DNA from: an uncultured Flavobacteriales bacterium
GTDB lineage: Bacteria; Bacteroidota; Bacteroidia; Flavobacteriales; Schleiferiaceae
Assembly (NCBI GenBank): GCA_913055685.1
Contig: CAJXKC010000001.1
Span: 806,001-870,000, forward strand
Length of the DNA stretch: 64,000 bases
Reading direction: 5' to 3'
Positions 45,027-54,184 of this stretch are shown piece after piece. The notes under the pieces are model-generated. The model worked only from the letters and a program-made list of their open reading frames with translations, was not told the origin of the DNA and did not search any database. The position numbers were made by a program, and so were the translations under genes. Every line of letters starts with the position of its first letter. Position 1 is the stretch's first letter.

Positions 45027-46388
45027 TTAGCGATTTTCGCAAAAACAAAGACTAAATACCGTTCCTTCTCCGGCTTTACTTTGCACCCGTAGATCGCCGT
45101 GATGCAATTTCATGATGTTTTTACTAAGGCTAAGACCAATGCCCGATCCATTCTTTCGGGTGGTAAAGAAGGGGATAAAGATTTGTGGCAGTAACTCTGA
45201 GTCGATGCCCTCGCCATTATCCTCTACCTCGATTATAACGCCCTCATCGCCTAATTTGGCGCGAAGCTCAATCTTGCCTTCCCCTTGTCCATCCATGGCT
45301 GCCAAGGCATTCTTAATAAGATTGATGAGCACTTGCTCTATCATTTTTTGATCGGCTTCAATGGCCAATCGACTTTGATCGACTTGGAAGCTAAGCTTTA
45401 CTCCTTTTTCATCCGCTTGCTTTTGCATCAGCGCTATGCAATCTTCGAAGAGTTGTTTAATAGATACCAGAGCGTTTTGAGGAGCGGGAATCTGACTTAG
45501 CTTACGGTACTCTTCTACAAAACTGAGCATGCCTTTGCTGCGTCTGTTAATGGTGTTTAGGCCTTCACCAATGTCTTTCATTAAATCTTCATCCAGGTCG
45601 GAGGCCTTTTTTAATTGCCCTTGGTCGTAAAGCATAGTACTTAGGGTTTCACTTAAGGAAACCACCGGTGTAACGGAATTCATTACTTCATGGGCAAGAA
45701 TGCGAATGAGGCGATGCCAGGCATTAATTTCCTTTTCCTCGATCACATTTCGGATGGTGCCAAGGCTTATTAAATGCAGTTCTTGATCAGAGACTTTAAT
45801 ATGGCGGAGGTCGAGATAAAACTCTTCGTTTTTCCCATTTTGTTCTAGATTCCAAGTCTTACGACCCGTAAAGGAGAAATCACCTATTGCTTGCGCTAAA
45901 CTGGGAAGTCGATCGCGCATCTTTTGCCAGTCCTTAAATACCGGAACTCCTAATAGCTCAGTGCATTTTTCATTGCTGAAAACCACCTTACCTTCCTGGT
46001 CGATGAGAATCAAACCTAGGCTTACATTTTCTAAGACTAGCTTCAGTACCTCCTGGTGCTGATCACCAGTATTTTTAGCATTCTTTAGCTTTTGAAGCAG
46101 TTTTAAAAACTCTTGTTCCAACTTAGCGAAGGCTTGACCGGATTGAGCAAGCTCGAAACGCGTACTGTAATCCTCAAATCTCACTCCCTCTAAAAACTTA
46201 CGCGTTTCTCGCAGTAAGCGCATTTGATAATGCCACAATTCATAGGCCTGGAGAAAGAATAGTAGGGCAATGATGATAAGGGTGAATAGCAGGTCGTAGG
46301 CAAAGGCCAAGTAAAAAAATAGGCCTAAGCTTATCGCCATTCCAAGAATGCGCAGTATTAATTGAATCGAAAAGTCCTTAAAAGCCAT
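45027..46388 (-). CDS. Membrane sensor histidine kinase of NtrB/NtrY type
   Basis: Kinase of 453 residues. Two close membrane helices (about 8-25 and 30-48) are followed by a PAS-like domain (LENVSLGLILIDQEGKVVFSNEKC). The His box HEVMNSVTPVVSLSETL holds the phosphorylated His. The ATPase boxes are LINLIKNALAAMDGQ, VEDNGEGIDSELLPQIFIPFFTTRKNGSGIGLSLSKNIM. The signal is unknown. It overlaps the response regulator gene upstream by 11 bp, so the pair is translationally coupled. Confidence 0.92.
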   Translation of the reverse strand: MAFKDFSIQLILRILGMAISLGLFFYLAFAYDLLFTLIIIALLFFLQAYELWHYQMRLLRETRKFLEGVRFEDYSTRFELAQSGQAFAKLEQEFLKLLQKLKNAKNTGDQHQEVLKLVLENVSLGLILIDQEGKVVFSNEKCTELLGVPVFKDWQKMRDRLPSLAQAIGDFSFTGRKTWNLEQNGKNEEFYLDLRHIKVSDQELHLISLGTIRNVIEEKEINAWHRLIRILAHEVMNSVTPVVSLSETLSTMLYDQGQLKKASDLDEDLMKDIGEGLNTINRRSKGMLSFVEEYRKLSQIPAPQNALVSIKQLFEDCIALMQKQADEKGVKLSFQVDQSRLAIEADQKMIEQVLINLIKNALAAMDGQGEGKIELRAKLGDEGVIIEVEDNGEGIDSELLPQIFIPFFTTRKNGSGIGLSLSKNIMKLHHGDLRVQSKAGEGTVFSLCFCENR

Positions 46389-47739
46389 ATTTTTCCATTC
46401 TTCGGTATAAAGCAGCTCTAGTTAGCCCTAGGTCTTTAGCCGCTTTTGAGATATTTCCCCGGTGTTTATCCAACGCTTCATTTACCAGGTGTTTTTCCAT
46501 TTCTTCGAGGTTTAAGCCTTGGGGCTTATCCTGACCTCCACCTCTTAATTGAAGGTCCTCGGGACCTACTTCCTTTTCATTACTTAAAATTACTGCACGC
46601 TCCATGCTGTGTTCTAATTCCCGGACATTCCCGGGCCAAGAGTACTCGCAAAGCGCGTCTATAGCCTGTAAAGAAAGTCCTAGTTTCTCTTTCTGGTATT
46701 TCTTGCGAAAACGATCAAAGAAATTCCGGGCTAAGAATGGAATGTCCTCCACTCTTTCTCTCAAGGGAGGAACGGTAATTTCTACGGTATTTATGCGGTA
46801 TAAAAGATCTTGCCTAAAGCGCTTTTCGTCTACCCATTGATGAATGGGACTATTGGTGGCGCAAACCAGTCGAACATCTACCGGCCTATTTTGATTTTCT
46901 CCCACTCGGCGCAGCTCTTTACTTTGAAGAACATGCAACAATTTGGATTGCAAGCTAAGGTCCAAATTTCCAATTTCGTCTAAGAATAAGGTGCCTTCCT
47001 GAGCGGTTTCAAAACGACCCACCTTGTCTTCATGAGCGTCGGTAAATGAACCCTTTTTATGACCGAATAACTCACTTTCAAATAGGCTGGGGCTTATGGC
47101 GCCAAGGTCTACCGAAACAAAAGATTCATTTTGTCTTTTGCTTAGACGATGGATACTAAGGGCCAAGGCGCTTTTTCCCGTTCCATTTTCACCAAGAAGC
47201 AAAATATTAGCGTCGGTAGCCGAAACTTTACGCAAGGTTTCCAAAACCGCTTGCATTTTGGCTGAGCGACTCTGCAAATCCTCTATTCTTAAGCCAGCAG
47301 ATTCTTCCCATTGCTTATTGTTAGTCTGCAACTTGGCGACCTTTTTCTTTTGCTTCGCTAGCTGTAAGGCATTGTCTAAAGTGGCGAGTAATTTTTCGTT
47401 GGTCCAAGGCTTTAAGACAAAGTCAAAGGCGCCTTCTTTTATAGCTTTTACCGCTAGTTCGACCTCTCCGTAGGCGGTCATTAAAACCACTTGGGTATCC
47501 GGACTAAGCTCCAAAATATGCTTGAGCCAATAAAGACCCTCGGCACCATCATTACGGCCTTTACGGAAATTCATATCCAGTAATACCAAGTCAATACTAT
47601 TGCGACTTAAAAGCTGGTTGAGCTTAGTGGGATCCTCGCTTGTATCTACTTTTTGGAAGTGTTGCTTGAGGAGAATGCGAGCACTGGTAAGTACATCGGC
47701 ATCATCGTCGATAATTAGGATATGATGGGGCTTTTTCAC
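46378..47739 (-). CDS. Sigma54-dependent response regulator (NtrC family)
   Basis: Activator of 453 residues. It has a receiver domain (HILIIDDDADVL, phosphoacceptor in LVLLDMNFRKG), an AAA+ domain (Walker A GENGTGKSALA, Walker B GTLFLDEIGN) and a C-terminal Fis-type helix-turn-helix (ISKAAKDLGLTRAALYRRMEKY). The sigma54-contact loop, usually GAFTGA, is GSFTDA here. The GTG at 47739 is preferred to an in-frame TTG at 47775, as it gives the usual start directly before the receiver strand. The target genes are unknown; a structured inverted repeat lies upstream. Confidence 0.92.
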   Translation of the reverse strand: MKKPHHILIIDDDADVLTSARILLKQHFQKVDTSEDPTKLNQLLSRNSIDLVLLDMNFRKGRNDGAEGLYWLKHILELSPDTQVVLMTAYGEVELAVKAIKEGAFDFVLKPWTNEKLLATLDNALQLAKQKKKVAKLQTNNKQWEESAGLRIEDLQSRSAKMQAVLETLRKVSATDANILLLGENGTGKSALALSIHRLSKRQNESFVSVDLGAISPSLFESELFGHKKGSFTDAHEDKVGRFETAQEGTLFLDEIGNLDLSLQSKLLHVLQSKELRRVGENQNRPVDVRLVCATNSPIHQWVDEKRFRQDLLYRINTVEITVPPLRERVEDIPFLARNFFDRFRKKYQKEKLGLSLQAIDALCEYSWPGNVRELEHSMERAVILSNEKEVGPEDLQLRGGGQDKPQGLNLEEMEKHLVNEALDKHRGNISKAAKDLGLTRAALYRRMEKYGF

Positions 47740-47898
47740 TGTATCGAAAGTAGACCTATGTGCGAATCCGAACAAATTGCTGTACGAAAATGAACAGTTT
47801 TTTTTGAGCTTGGAGTTTAAAACACCTGGTAATCAAGGGTTTAAATTTATGGCATGTACTGTGCTTATAGCTTGGTACGAAAACTAAAGCATGAAAAG

Positions 47899-47954
47899 AC
47901 CATGAATGCCGGTATATCCTTGATCTTTTCAATGGCTGCATCGGCATTCATGGT
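47899..47954. repeat. 13-bp inverted repeat upstream of the response regulator gene
   Basis: ACCATGAATGCCG (47899-47911) is repeated in reverse complement at 47942-47954, with a 30-nt spacer. A second pair overlaps it: GAAAAGA (47893-47899) and TCTTTTC (47924-47930), so two mutually exclusive foldings are possible. It lies 160-215 bp upstream of the response regulator start in a 459-bp gap. It could be an operator or an RNA switch; there is no direct evidence for either. Confidence 0.55.
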
Positions 47955-47966
47955 ATTAAAAAAACT

Positions 47967-48113
47967 AAAAAACCTCGGTCCCCGCTCTTCGAAGCAACGT
48001 TCTTTTAAGCGGCATCGATTGCAAATTTGAATTTGGTTGTTTAATTAGTTCAAGTAGCAGAATTAGGGTTAAATCGGTTATCCTCCGCAATGTTGCCGTT
48101 CCCGAGGTTTTTT
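47967..48113 (+). ncRNA. Candidate rod-shaped noncoding RNA, 6S-like
   Basis: The ends pair (AAAAAACCTCGG, 47967-47978, with CCGAGGTTTTTT, 48102-48113) and nested pairs continue inward. These are GCAAC/GTTGC (47994/48092), GCGG/CCGC (48009/48085), CGATT/AATCG (48016/48072) and TTGAA/TTCAA (48027/48049), separated by internal loops. A long rod with bulges and a terminal T-run resembles 6S RNA, including the 6S-Flavo class known in flavobacteria. No open frame covers it. T-runs occur on both sides, so the strand is uncertain; plus is favoured by TTTTTTATTTTTATTT after the 3' arm. No promoter box was found by eye. Confidence 0.5.
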
Positions 48114-48198
48114 ATTTTTATTTCTGGAAGGGTTCTAGAATTCGGCCCGCTAAGGCTCGTTCTGAGCTTTTCCGTTAATTTGTAGCAGCAGCAAATTA

Positions 48199-48888
48199 AT
48201 GATTCGAATACACAATTTATCCAAAGTATATCGCGCCCAGGGCGTAGAAACTAGAGCGCTTAATGAAATAAACCTCCGAGTACATAAAGGAGAGTTTGTC
48301 TCGATTATGGGTCCTAGTGGCTGCGGTAAAACCACCTTGCTCAATATTTTGGGTCTTCTGGATGATTATGACGAAGGCTTATTTGTGTACCGCGATCAAG
48401 ACGTACATCAACTTAGCGAAAAGCAGAAGCTGCAAATTCGGAAGGAGCAAATTGGTTTTGTCTTTCAGAATTTCAATCTCATCGACGACCTTACCGTAGC
48501 CGAAAACATCGCTTTACCGCTTCATTATTTAGGAGTCTCATCCGCCGAAAGGCAAGAAAAGGTGATGCAAATCTTAGATCGTATTTCTATGGGGCATCGG
48601 CGCGACTTCTTTCCAAATCAACTATCTGGCGGGCAGCAACAAAGGGTGGCTGTTGGTCGGGCAATTATTACCGACCCCGCCTTAATATTAGCCGATGAGC
48701 CCACCGGGAATTTAGATAGTGCTCAGGGTAAAGAAATCATGGAAATGCTGAGTGGCCTTAATGATAAGGGAACAACGGTGGTAATGGTTACACATTCTAG
48801 TCATGATGCATCTTACTCTCAACGCATTGTTCGGCTCCTAGATGGCTCAATTGTTTCGGAGAAAAAGGTATTACATGCTCCTTTCTAA
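48199..48888 (+). CDS. ABC transporter ATPase, MacB/LolD type
   Basis: ATPase of 229 residues with Walker [11 protein letters not shown]-loop [22 protein letters not shown], signature [15 protein letters not shown], Walker [15 protein letters not shown] and H-loop [11 protein letters not shown]. The DEPTGNLD form marks the MacB/LolD/FtsE family, which acts mechanically on periplasmic partners. It overlaps the permease gene by 14 bp. Confidence 0.92.
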   Translation: MIRIHNLSKVYRAQGVETRALNEINLRVHKGEFVSIMGPSGCGKTTLLNILGLLDDYDEGLFVYRDQDVHQLSEKQKLQIRKEQIGFVFQNFNLIDDLTVAENIALPLHYLGVSSAERQEKVMQILDRISMGHRRDFFPNQLSGGQQQRVAVGRAIITDPALILADEPTGNLDSAQGKEIMEMLSGLNDKGTTVVMVTHSSHDASYSQRIVRLLDGSIVSEKKVLHAPF

Positions 48889-51292
48889 GCTTCCTTATGC
48901 CTTTCGAAGCTTGTACCGTCATAAGCTCTATACGCTTTTAAACGTAAGCGGCTTAGCCATTGGCTTGGCGGTTTCTCTTTTAGTGGCTTTGTATCTGCAA
49001 GCGGAATTCACCTACGATAAACATTGGGAAGATCACGATAGGATTTACCGAGTGAATGCCGAGTTTCACTTGGGTAATAATGTGGATGTTTATGGCGGTA
49101 CTGGCTATGGGGCGGCTAGTCTCTTACAAGATTATTATGCAGAAATTGAGCAAGCCACGCACTTATTACATATTGAAAACAGCATTTATTTTAAGAGCGA
49201 TAGCTTAAGGGATTATGTAGAGGATGTCGTCATTGCCGATTCTAATTTCTTTAAAGTCTTTCGTTTAAATTTTTTGCAAGGAAATTCAAATCAAGCCCTT
49301 TCAGAACCGCGTAGTATTGTGCTTAGCGAGAGTTTTGCTCTCCAGTATTTTGGGTCTCTGGATATTGTAGGCAAGTATATTTCGACCTCCAATTTTGAAT
49401 ACAAAATTGCCGGGGTAGTGGAGGATCTACCTGAAAATAGCCACCATTATTTTAAGGCTCTTATTTCGGAACCACATATTCCACGCGATTCTTCAGACTT
49501 AAGCTTAACCCTCTGGCAAGTAGGTTTTTACACCTTTGTGAAGCTGAAGGAAGGGGTAGAAGAAAGCTTTATAGAGGCGAAGTTTGATGGTTTTTTTGAT
49601 CGTTATATGGAGCCTTTAGCGGATGCCGTGCAAGGTCGTTATTACATTGACTTACAGCCGATAAGTAAGCTACATTTTTACAGTAATAAGTCCTATGACC
49701 GACCTGGAGGGCGCTTGGTTTACGTATACGGCTTTGCCGGAATTGGCCTGCTCATTCTAATTTTGGCTATAATCAATTACATAAACATGGCTACCGCTCG
49801 CAGTTTGCGACGAATTCGGGAAGCGGCCATGCGAAAGGTTTTAGGGGCTGATGGCTTAGAAATCCGCCTAATGATTTTAGTGGAGTCGGTTTTAGTTTCT
49901 TTACTAGCTTTATTGCTGGCCTTTGCCATGGTGGAGGTAGCGACGCAAATTTTGCCCTTTAATAGTGCGATTGGCAAAAGCCTAAGTTTAAACCTTAGTG
50001 CCAATCCCTTTTTAGTGCTCTTTTCTTTGGGCTTAGCGATTTTAGTGGGAGTGTTGAGCGGTCTTTATCCCGCCATAAATCTGGCTAAAGTTTCACCACT
50101 AGATGCTTTTAGCAATAAAAAGGGCTTGCAAAGGGGCGACTATTTACCGCGGAAGGTATTGGTTGCTTTTCAGGTAAGCGTGTCGGTGGCGGTAGTTATT
50201 ACGGCCTTCTTTATGTACCGTCAAATGGAGTTTATTAAAAACCGCAACTTGGGCTTTAATGCCGATCAGGTGGTTTTAGTAAGTATCCAGGATACCAGTT
50301 CCATTCAAAAAATTGATCAAATAACACGGGCTTTTCGGCGCAGTGCTTACGTGGAGTCGGTAAGTCTCGGGGCCAGTGTTACAGGTAGCGGCACCTACCG
50401 CTCCTTATTTGAAGTGGAGCAGGAGGGACTTTCGGAGTATCGGCGCGAAAGCCTTAATTATTTGGCGGTGGGCCCCGACTATTTGAAAACAATGGAGATT
50501 CCCCTCCTTTTAGGTAGGGCTTTTGATGAGCAGGATTTAGAAGATAGTCTCGAAGAGCGGCTAATCGTTAATCAGGCTATGGTCGATTTTATGCAGTGGA
50601 AAAACCCGTTGGGAAAGCGAATTCGCCGGGGCTTCGATGAAGAGGGACAAGCGCAAATTAGCGGCCGAGTAATAGGGGTTTGCGGTAATTTTAATGCGCA
50701 GTCACTCCATGCCCAAATGGCCCCTTTAGTACTAACCCTAAACCGAGAAACGGCTAGGGTGATTCACCTAAAAATAGACCGCCAACAGGTGTATGTGGCT
50801 TTGGATGACATTGAGCGGCGATGGACCAGTCTCGTGCCCCAAGTACCTTTCCAGTTTTCATTTTTGCGTAAAGATTTGTTGGAGATGTACCAGGAAGAGC
50901 TGCGGCAGTCCAAATTAATTCTCTACTTAACCATCGTGGCCATTATCATTTCTATTTTGGGCTTTGTGGGGTTGGCTTCATTTACCACCGGTCTGCGTAC
51001 GCGTGAAATTGCCATTCGCAATGTTCTGGGCGCCGGTAGCTGGGATTTAGTAAACCTTATTTTTAAGGAGCTTTTATGGGTAATTTTAATTGGGGTGCTT
51101 ATTGCCGTTCCTTTGGCCGTTGTTCTTACTCGTTGGTGGTTATTAAACTTTGCCTTCCGAACCAATATTGAGCCTTCGGTTATCGTTTTAACCGTTATAA
51201 TCACTTTGATAATTGGTTATGGTATCGTAGCCTTGCACTCCTTTACTGTGGCTCGAAGAAACAGTATTCACAGCTTAGAAAATTTAAGATAG
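48875..51292 (+). CDS. MacB/FtsX-type ABC permease
   Basis: Permease of 805 residues with the FtsX layout repeated. There is an N-terminal helix (LYTLLNVSGLAIGLAVSLLVALYLQ) and a large periplasmic domain. The first block of three helices (GIGLLILILAIINYINMATARSLRR) contains the REAAMRKVLGA-type cytoplasmic motif. A second periplasmic domain and a last block follow (EIAIRNVLGAGSWDLVNLIFKELLWV). The ATG at 48875 is preferred to 48842, which overlaps the ATPase gene by 47 bp. It may export a lipoprotein or peptide or relay stress. Substrate not seen. Confidence 0.88.
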   Translation: MLLSKLPYAFRSLYRHKLYTLLNVSGLAIGLAVSLLVALYLQAEFTYDKHWEDHDRIYRVNAEFHLGNNVDVYGGTGYGAASLLQDYYAEIEQATHLLHIENSIYFKSDSLRDYVEDVVIADSNFFKVFRLNFLQGNSNQALSEPRSIVLSESFALQYFGSLDIVGKYISTSNFEYKIAGVVEDLPENSHHYFKALISEPHIPRDSSDLSLTLWQVGFYTFVKLKEGVEESFIEAKFDGFFDRYMEPLADAVQGRYYIDLQPISKLHFYSNKSYDRPGGRLVYVYGFAGIGLLILILAIINYINMATARSLRRIREAAMRKVLGADGLEIRLMILVESVLVSLLALLLAFAMVEVATQILPFNSAIGKSLSLNLSANPFLVLFSLGLAILVGVLSGLYPAINLAKVSPLDAFSNKKGLQRGDYLPRKVLVAFQVSVSVAVVITAFFMYRQMEFIKNRNLGFNADQVVLVSIQDTSSIQKIDQITRAFRRSAYVESVSLGASVTGSGTYRSLFEVEQEGLSEYRRESLNYLAVGPDYLKTMEIPLLLGRAFDEQDLEDSLEERLIVNQAMVDFMQWKNPLGKRIRRGFDEEGQAQISGRVIGVCGNFNAQSLHAQMAPLVLTLNRETARVIHLKIDRQQVYVALDDIERRWTSLVPQVPFQFSFLRKDLLEMYQEELRQSKLILYLTIVAIIISILGFVGLASFTTGLRTREIAIRNVLGAGSWDLVNLIFKELLWVILIGVLIAVPLAVVLTRWWLLNFAFRTNIEPSVIVLTVIITLIIGYGIVALHSFTVARRNSIHSLENLR

Positions 51293-51293
51293 T

Positions 51294-53147
51294 ATGCGAA
51301 ATAGCCTCTTGGCCCTAGTCCTCCTTTTTAGCTCTAGTCTAATTGCGCAGGATGCTTTAATCTTTCAAGACAGCAAAAAGTACACCCTTGTCCAAGATCT
51401 TACTGCTTATGCAGATGACCGAATTCCCATTCGAATCATACCACCATTACTAGAAGACTCAACGGTAGAATTCCATATCCCTCGCATTGTACCAGGTACC
51501 TATGACGTGCATAATTACGGGCAATTCCTGAGTAATTTTGTGGCTTTAAGTGCTAAGGGAGACACTTTACCGACTAAGAAATTAGACCTAAACCGTTGGC
51601 AGGTTTCTCAAGCGCAGGACCTATATGAGATCCGCTATTTAATGGACGATTCTTACGATGACCCAGATGCACGGCATATATTCGAACCAGCTGGGACTAG
51701 TAATGAAGAAGGTGTTTTCTTGCTTAATAATTTTGGCTATTTGGGTTATATCGACGGATTAAAGGATAGACCCTTTGAACTACGCGTTATAAAACCAAAG
51801 AATTTTTACGGGGCTTCGGCGGTGGTTCCAGAGCGCCACGACAGTTTGGATATATTCCATTATCAAAACTATTTTGAACTACACGACAACCCCATCTTAT
51901 ACTGTGAGCCAGATACAGCCAGTAAGCTCATTGGTGGAGCAAAAATTGAATTGGCGGTTTATAGTCCCAATCGCATTGTAGATGCCAAGGCCTGTTTAAA
52001 AGCCATAAGCGATGTAATGCAAGCTAGTTCCGATTATTTGGGCGGCGAACTTCCAGTAGATAAATATGCGGTTTTGGTTTATTGTGCCCCTCGAGATCAA
52101 ATGGGAACGAGTTACGGAGCCCTAGAACACCATCGCTCTACGGTGCTCTTTATGCCCGAAATGAATAATGAGTTCTTTTACAGTGGAGTTCGGGATATTA
52201 CCGCCCATGAGTTCTTTCATATTGTAACCCCTTTAAGCATTCATTCGGAGTACATCCATGACTTCGATTTTATTGAGCCCGAAATGTCGGAGCATATTTG
52301 GCTTTACGAAGGAGTCACTGAGTATAACAGCCACATCGTGCAAATTCGCAATGGGATTTACTCATCCGAGCAGTTTTTGGAGGTTTTACGGGATAAGTTT
52401 ATTTCGGATGATGAGTATTCATCGGAAGTACCCTTAACCGTAGCTAGTAAGCATACCCTTAGTTTTTATAAAGATCAGTATCAAAACTTTTATGAAGGGG
52501 GCGCCTTAGCGGCGATGGCTTTAGACTTACGTCTGATTGAATTGTCGGGTGGTTCGATGCGTTTAGTAGACCTCCTAGGCAATTTGGGTGCAGTTTACCA
52601 TGCCGATACCTTTTTTAGAGACGATGCGCTTTTTAAAATTATCGCGGAATATAGCTATCCTGAAATGGAGGAGTTTATGGTACGTCATTTTGCCGCAAAT
52701 GAACCCTTCCCATTTGAGCGATTACTTGGAAATGTTGGAATCAGCTACACCGAGGTGGGCACAGCCAGCGGTTGGAGTTTAGGAGCAGATGAGTTTAGCT
52801 ATAATTTTGAAACCGATCGCATCGTAATTGCTAGTGAGGAAGGCATAGACGAGTTCGGCGAAGACTTGGGCTTAGAGGTGCTGGATGAAATAGTGAGTAT
52901 CAATGGCCAGGAATTAGGCTTAGGGAATTTTCAAGAAGTCCTGGCTAGCTACCAAGAGGATTTGGATGAGGATACCAAAGTAAAAATGCGCATTGCCCGC
53001 CCGAGAGGAGATGATGGCGATTACCGCATGAAAACCTTAAAGGCCAAACCTCGTTTAGTAGAATACGAAGAAAGACATCAAATTAAATTGATGGCCGAGC
53101 CTAATGAAAGTCAGCTTCGATTGCGTAAATATTGGATGGGCTTATAA
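51294..53147 (+). CDS. M61-family metallopeptidase with PDZ domain
   Basis: Exported peptidase of 617 residues (signal peptide ending SLIAQ). The N-terminal beta domain (about 25-200) is followed by the catalytic domain with the zinc motif HEFFH (in DITAHEFFHIVTPLSIHS) and the third ligand Glu in WLYEGVTEY. A PDZ-like segment is near 480-600 (GEDLGLEVLDEIVSINGQELGLGNFQEVL). M61 includes glycyl aminopeptidases. One base lies between it and the permease stop, so it is likely in the same operon. Confidence 0.88.
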   Translation: MRNSLLALVLLFSSSLIAQDALIFQDSKKYTLVQDLTAYADDRIPIRIIPPLLEDSTVEFHIPRIVPGTYDVHNYGQFLSNFVALSAKGDTLPTKKLDLNRWQVSQAQDLYEIRYLMDDSYDDPDARHIFEPAGTSNEEGVFLLNNFGYLGYIDGLKDRPFELRVIKPKNFYGASAVVPERHDSLDIFHYQNYFELHDNPILYCEPDTASKLIGGAKIELAVYSPNRIVDAKACLKAISDVMQASSDYLGGELPVDKYAVLVYCAPRDQMGTSYGALEHHRSTVLFMPEMNNEFFYSGVRDITAHEFFHIVTPLSIHSEYIHDFDFIEPEMSEHIWLYEGVTEYNSHIVQIRNGIYSSEQFLEVLRDKFISDDEYSSEVPLTVASKHTLSFYKDQYQNFYEGGALAAMALDLRLIELSGGSMRLVDLLGNLGAVYHADTFFRDDALFKIIAEYSYPEMEEFMVRHFAANEPFPFERLLGNVGISYTEVGTASGWSLGADEFSYNFETDRIVIASEEGIDEFGEDLGLEVLDEIVSINGQELGLGNFQEVLASYQEDLDEDTKVKMRIARPRGDDGDYRMKTLKAKPRLVEYEERHQIKLMAEPNESQLRLRKYWMGL

Positions 53148-53185
53148 TGTGATGGAAATCACGGCCAGTACTGCCGCTAAGAAGA

Positions 53186-53208
53186 TATATTTGCCCGAAA
53201 TAAATTTG
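53186..53208 (+). promoter_or_regulatory. Two -7 boxes upstream of the rhodanese-thioredoxin cassette
   Basis: TATATTTG (53186-53193) and TAAATTTG (53201-53208) both match TAnnTTTG, 22 and 7 bp before the ATG at 53216. Either could start the transcript; the second would give a nearly leaderless mRNA. Confidence 0.45.
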
Positions 53209-53215
53209 AACTACT

Positions 53216-53488
53216 ATGCAGGAATTAATTAATGACCCCAAAACCTTTTTGGTTGACGTAAGAACCGAGGCCGAAGTTGCCGAAATTAATGTACCAGGAG
53301 CGGTAAACATTCCCTTGGATCAAGTTCCCGCCAACCTAGATCAATTCCGTCAGGCCGAAGGCGCCGTGGTTGTATTTTGCCGCAGTGGTGCACGCAGCGA
53401 GAATGCTAAAAATTGGCTTTTACAGCATGGCATCGAAAACGTGCATAATGCCGGTGGTTTTCCTACAGTATTAAATTATAAGCGATAA
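53216..53488 (+). CDS. Rhodanese-domain protein, cytosolic
   Basis: Single rhodanese domain of 90 residues: FLVDVRTEAEVAEINVPGAVNIPLDQV and the active-site loop VVVFCRSGARSENAK with the sulfur-carrying Cys. No signal peptide. It starts a three-gene run: rhodanese, rhodanese lipoprotein (3 bp later) and thioredoxin (adjacent). Likely a sulfur-transfer or persulfide role. Confidence 0.88.
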   Translation: MQELINDPKTFLVDVRTEAEVAEINVPGAVNIPLDQVPANLDQFRQAEGAVVVFCRSGARSENAKNWLLQHGIENVHNAGGFPTVLNYKR

Positions 53489-53491
53489 GTT

Positions 53492-53884
53492 ATGTACCGT
53501 ATTTTAAGTTTTTTATTCATTTTTTCTACGCTTGGCGCATGTGCCCAATCGGCCGGTGGAGCCAATCAAACCAATATGAACGTACAAGAGGTTAATACCC
53601 TCTTAGACGAGAATAAAGAGGTGGTATTAATCGATGTTCGTACTCCCGATGAATTTAATCAAGGCCACTTAGAAGGTGCGGATTTGATTAATTTCTACGG
53701 TGCCAATTTCCAAGACGAAGTGGCCAAATTGGATAAGGAGAAAGAATATGTGATTTACTGTCGCAGCGGTGGCCGCAGTGGTAAAGCAGTAAACATGATG
53801 CAACAAATGGGCTTTAAAAATGTCCACAATATGAGTGGTGGTATTTTAGCCTGGAACCGCGCAAATCTAAAAACGGTAAAGTAA
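53492..53884 (+). CDS. Rhodanese-domain lipoprotein
   Basis: Exported rhodanese of 130 residues with lipobox STLGAC (Cys18), then a short linker and the domain: VVLIDVRTPDEFNQGHLEGADLINFY and YVIYCRSGGRSGKAVNMM with the catalytic Cys. It keeps the full active-site loop. By its signal it works in the periplasm or on an outer-membrane leaflet, in contrast to the cytosolic sister gene directly upstream. Confidence 0.85.
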   Translation: MYRILSFLFIFSTLGACAQSAGGANQTNMNVQEVNTLLDENKEVVLIDVRTPDEFNQGHLEGADLINFYGANFQDEVAKLDKEKEYVIYCRSGGRSGKAVNMMQQMGFKNVHNMSGGILAWNRANLKTVK

Positions 53885-54184
53885 ATGGCCAGCTTCAAGG
53901 AGTTGATTCAGTCGGATATTCCGGTATTAATCGATTTCCACGCCGAGTGGTGTCAGCCTTGCAAAGTTTTAGGTCCAATTGTTAAGGACGTAAAAGCTAA
54001 AATGGGCGACCGTATTAAAGTCCTGAAAATCGATGTTGATCGGAATCCAGCTTTAGCACAGTCTTTAGCCATTCAAGGGGTGCCTACCTTAATGATTTAT
54101 CGAGGAGGCGAGCAGAAGTGGCGTCAAAGTGGTGTTTTAAGTGCGGATGCCATTATCCAGCAACTGGAGTATAACGGTGCCTAA
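53885..54184 (+). CDS. Thioredoxin-like protein (WCQPC)
   Basis: Thioredoxin fold of 99 residues: PVLIDFHAEWCQPCKVLGPIVKDV, then KVLKIDVDRNPALAQSLAIQGVPTLMIYRGGEQKWRQSG, with the cis-Pro in VPTL. The active site is WCQPC rather than the usual WCGPC. No signal peptide, so cytosolic. It starts directly after the rhodanese lipoprotein stop and overlaps the convergent deacetylase gene by 4 bp. Likely reduces partner thiols; the rhodaneses are plausible partners. Confidence 0.9.
   Translation: MASFKELIQSDIPVLIDFHAEWCQPCKVLGPIVKDVKAKMGDRIKVLKIDVDRNPALAQSLAIQGVPTLMIYRGGEQKWRQSGVLSADAIIQQLEYNGA

Noticed and set aside
45027-45060. Terminator between korB and the histidine kinase gene
   Set aside because: The genes abut at 45026/45027 and no hairpin with a T-run is seen near the junction.
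47756-47947. Minus-strand frame of 63 codons upstream of the response regulator
   Set aside because: It is inside a gap with an inverted repeat, is rich in His/Cys/Phe with no motif and has no start signal.
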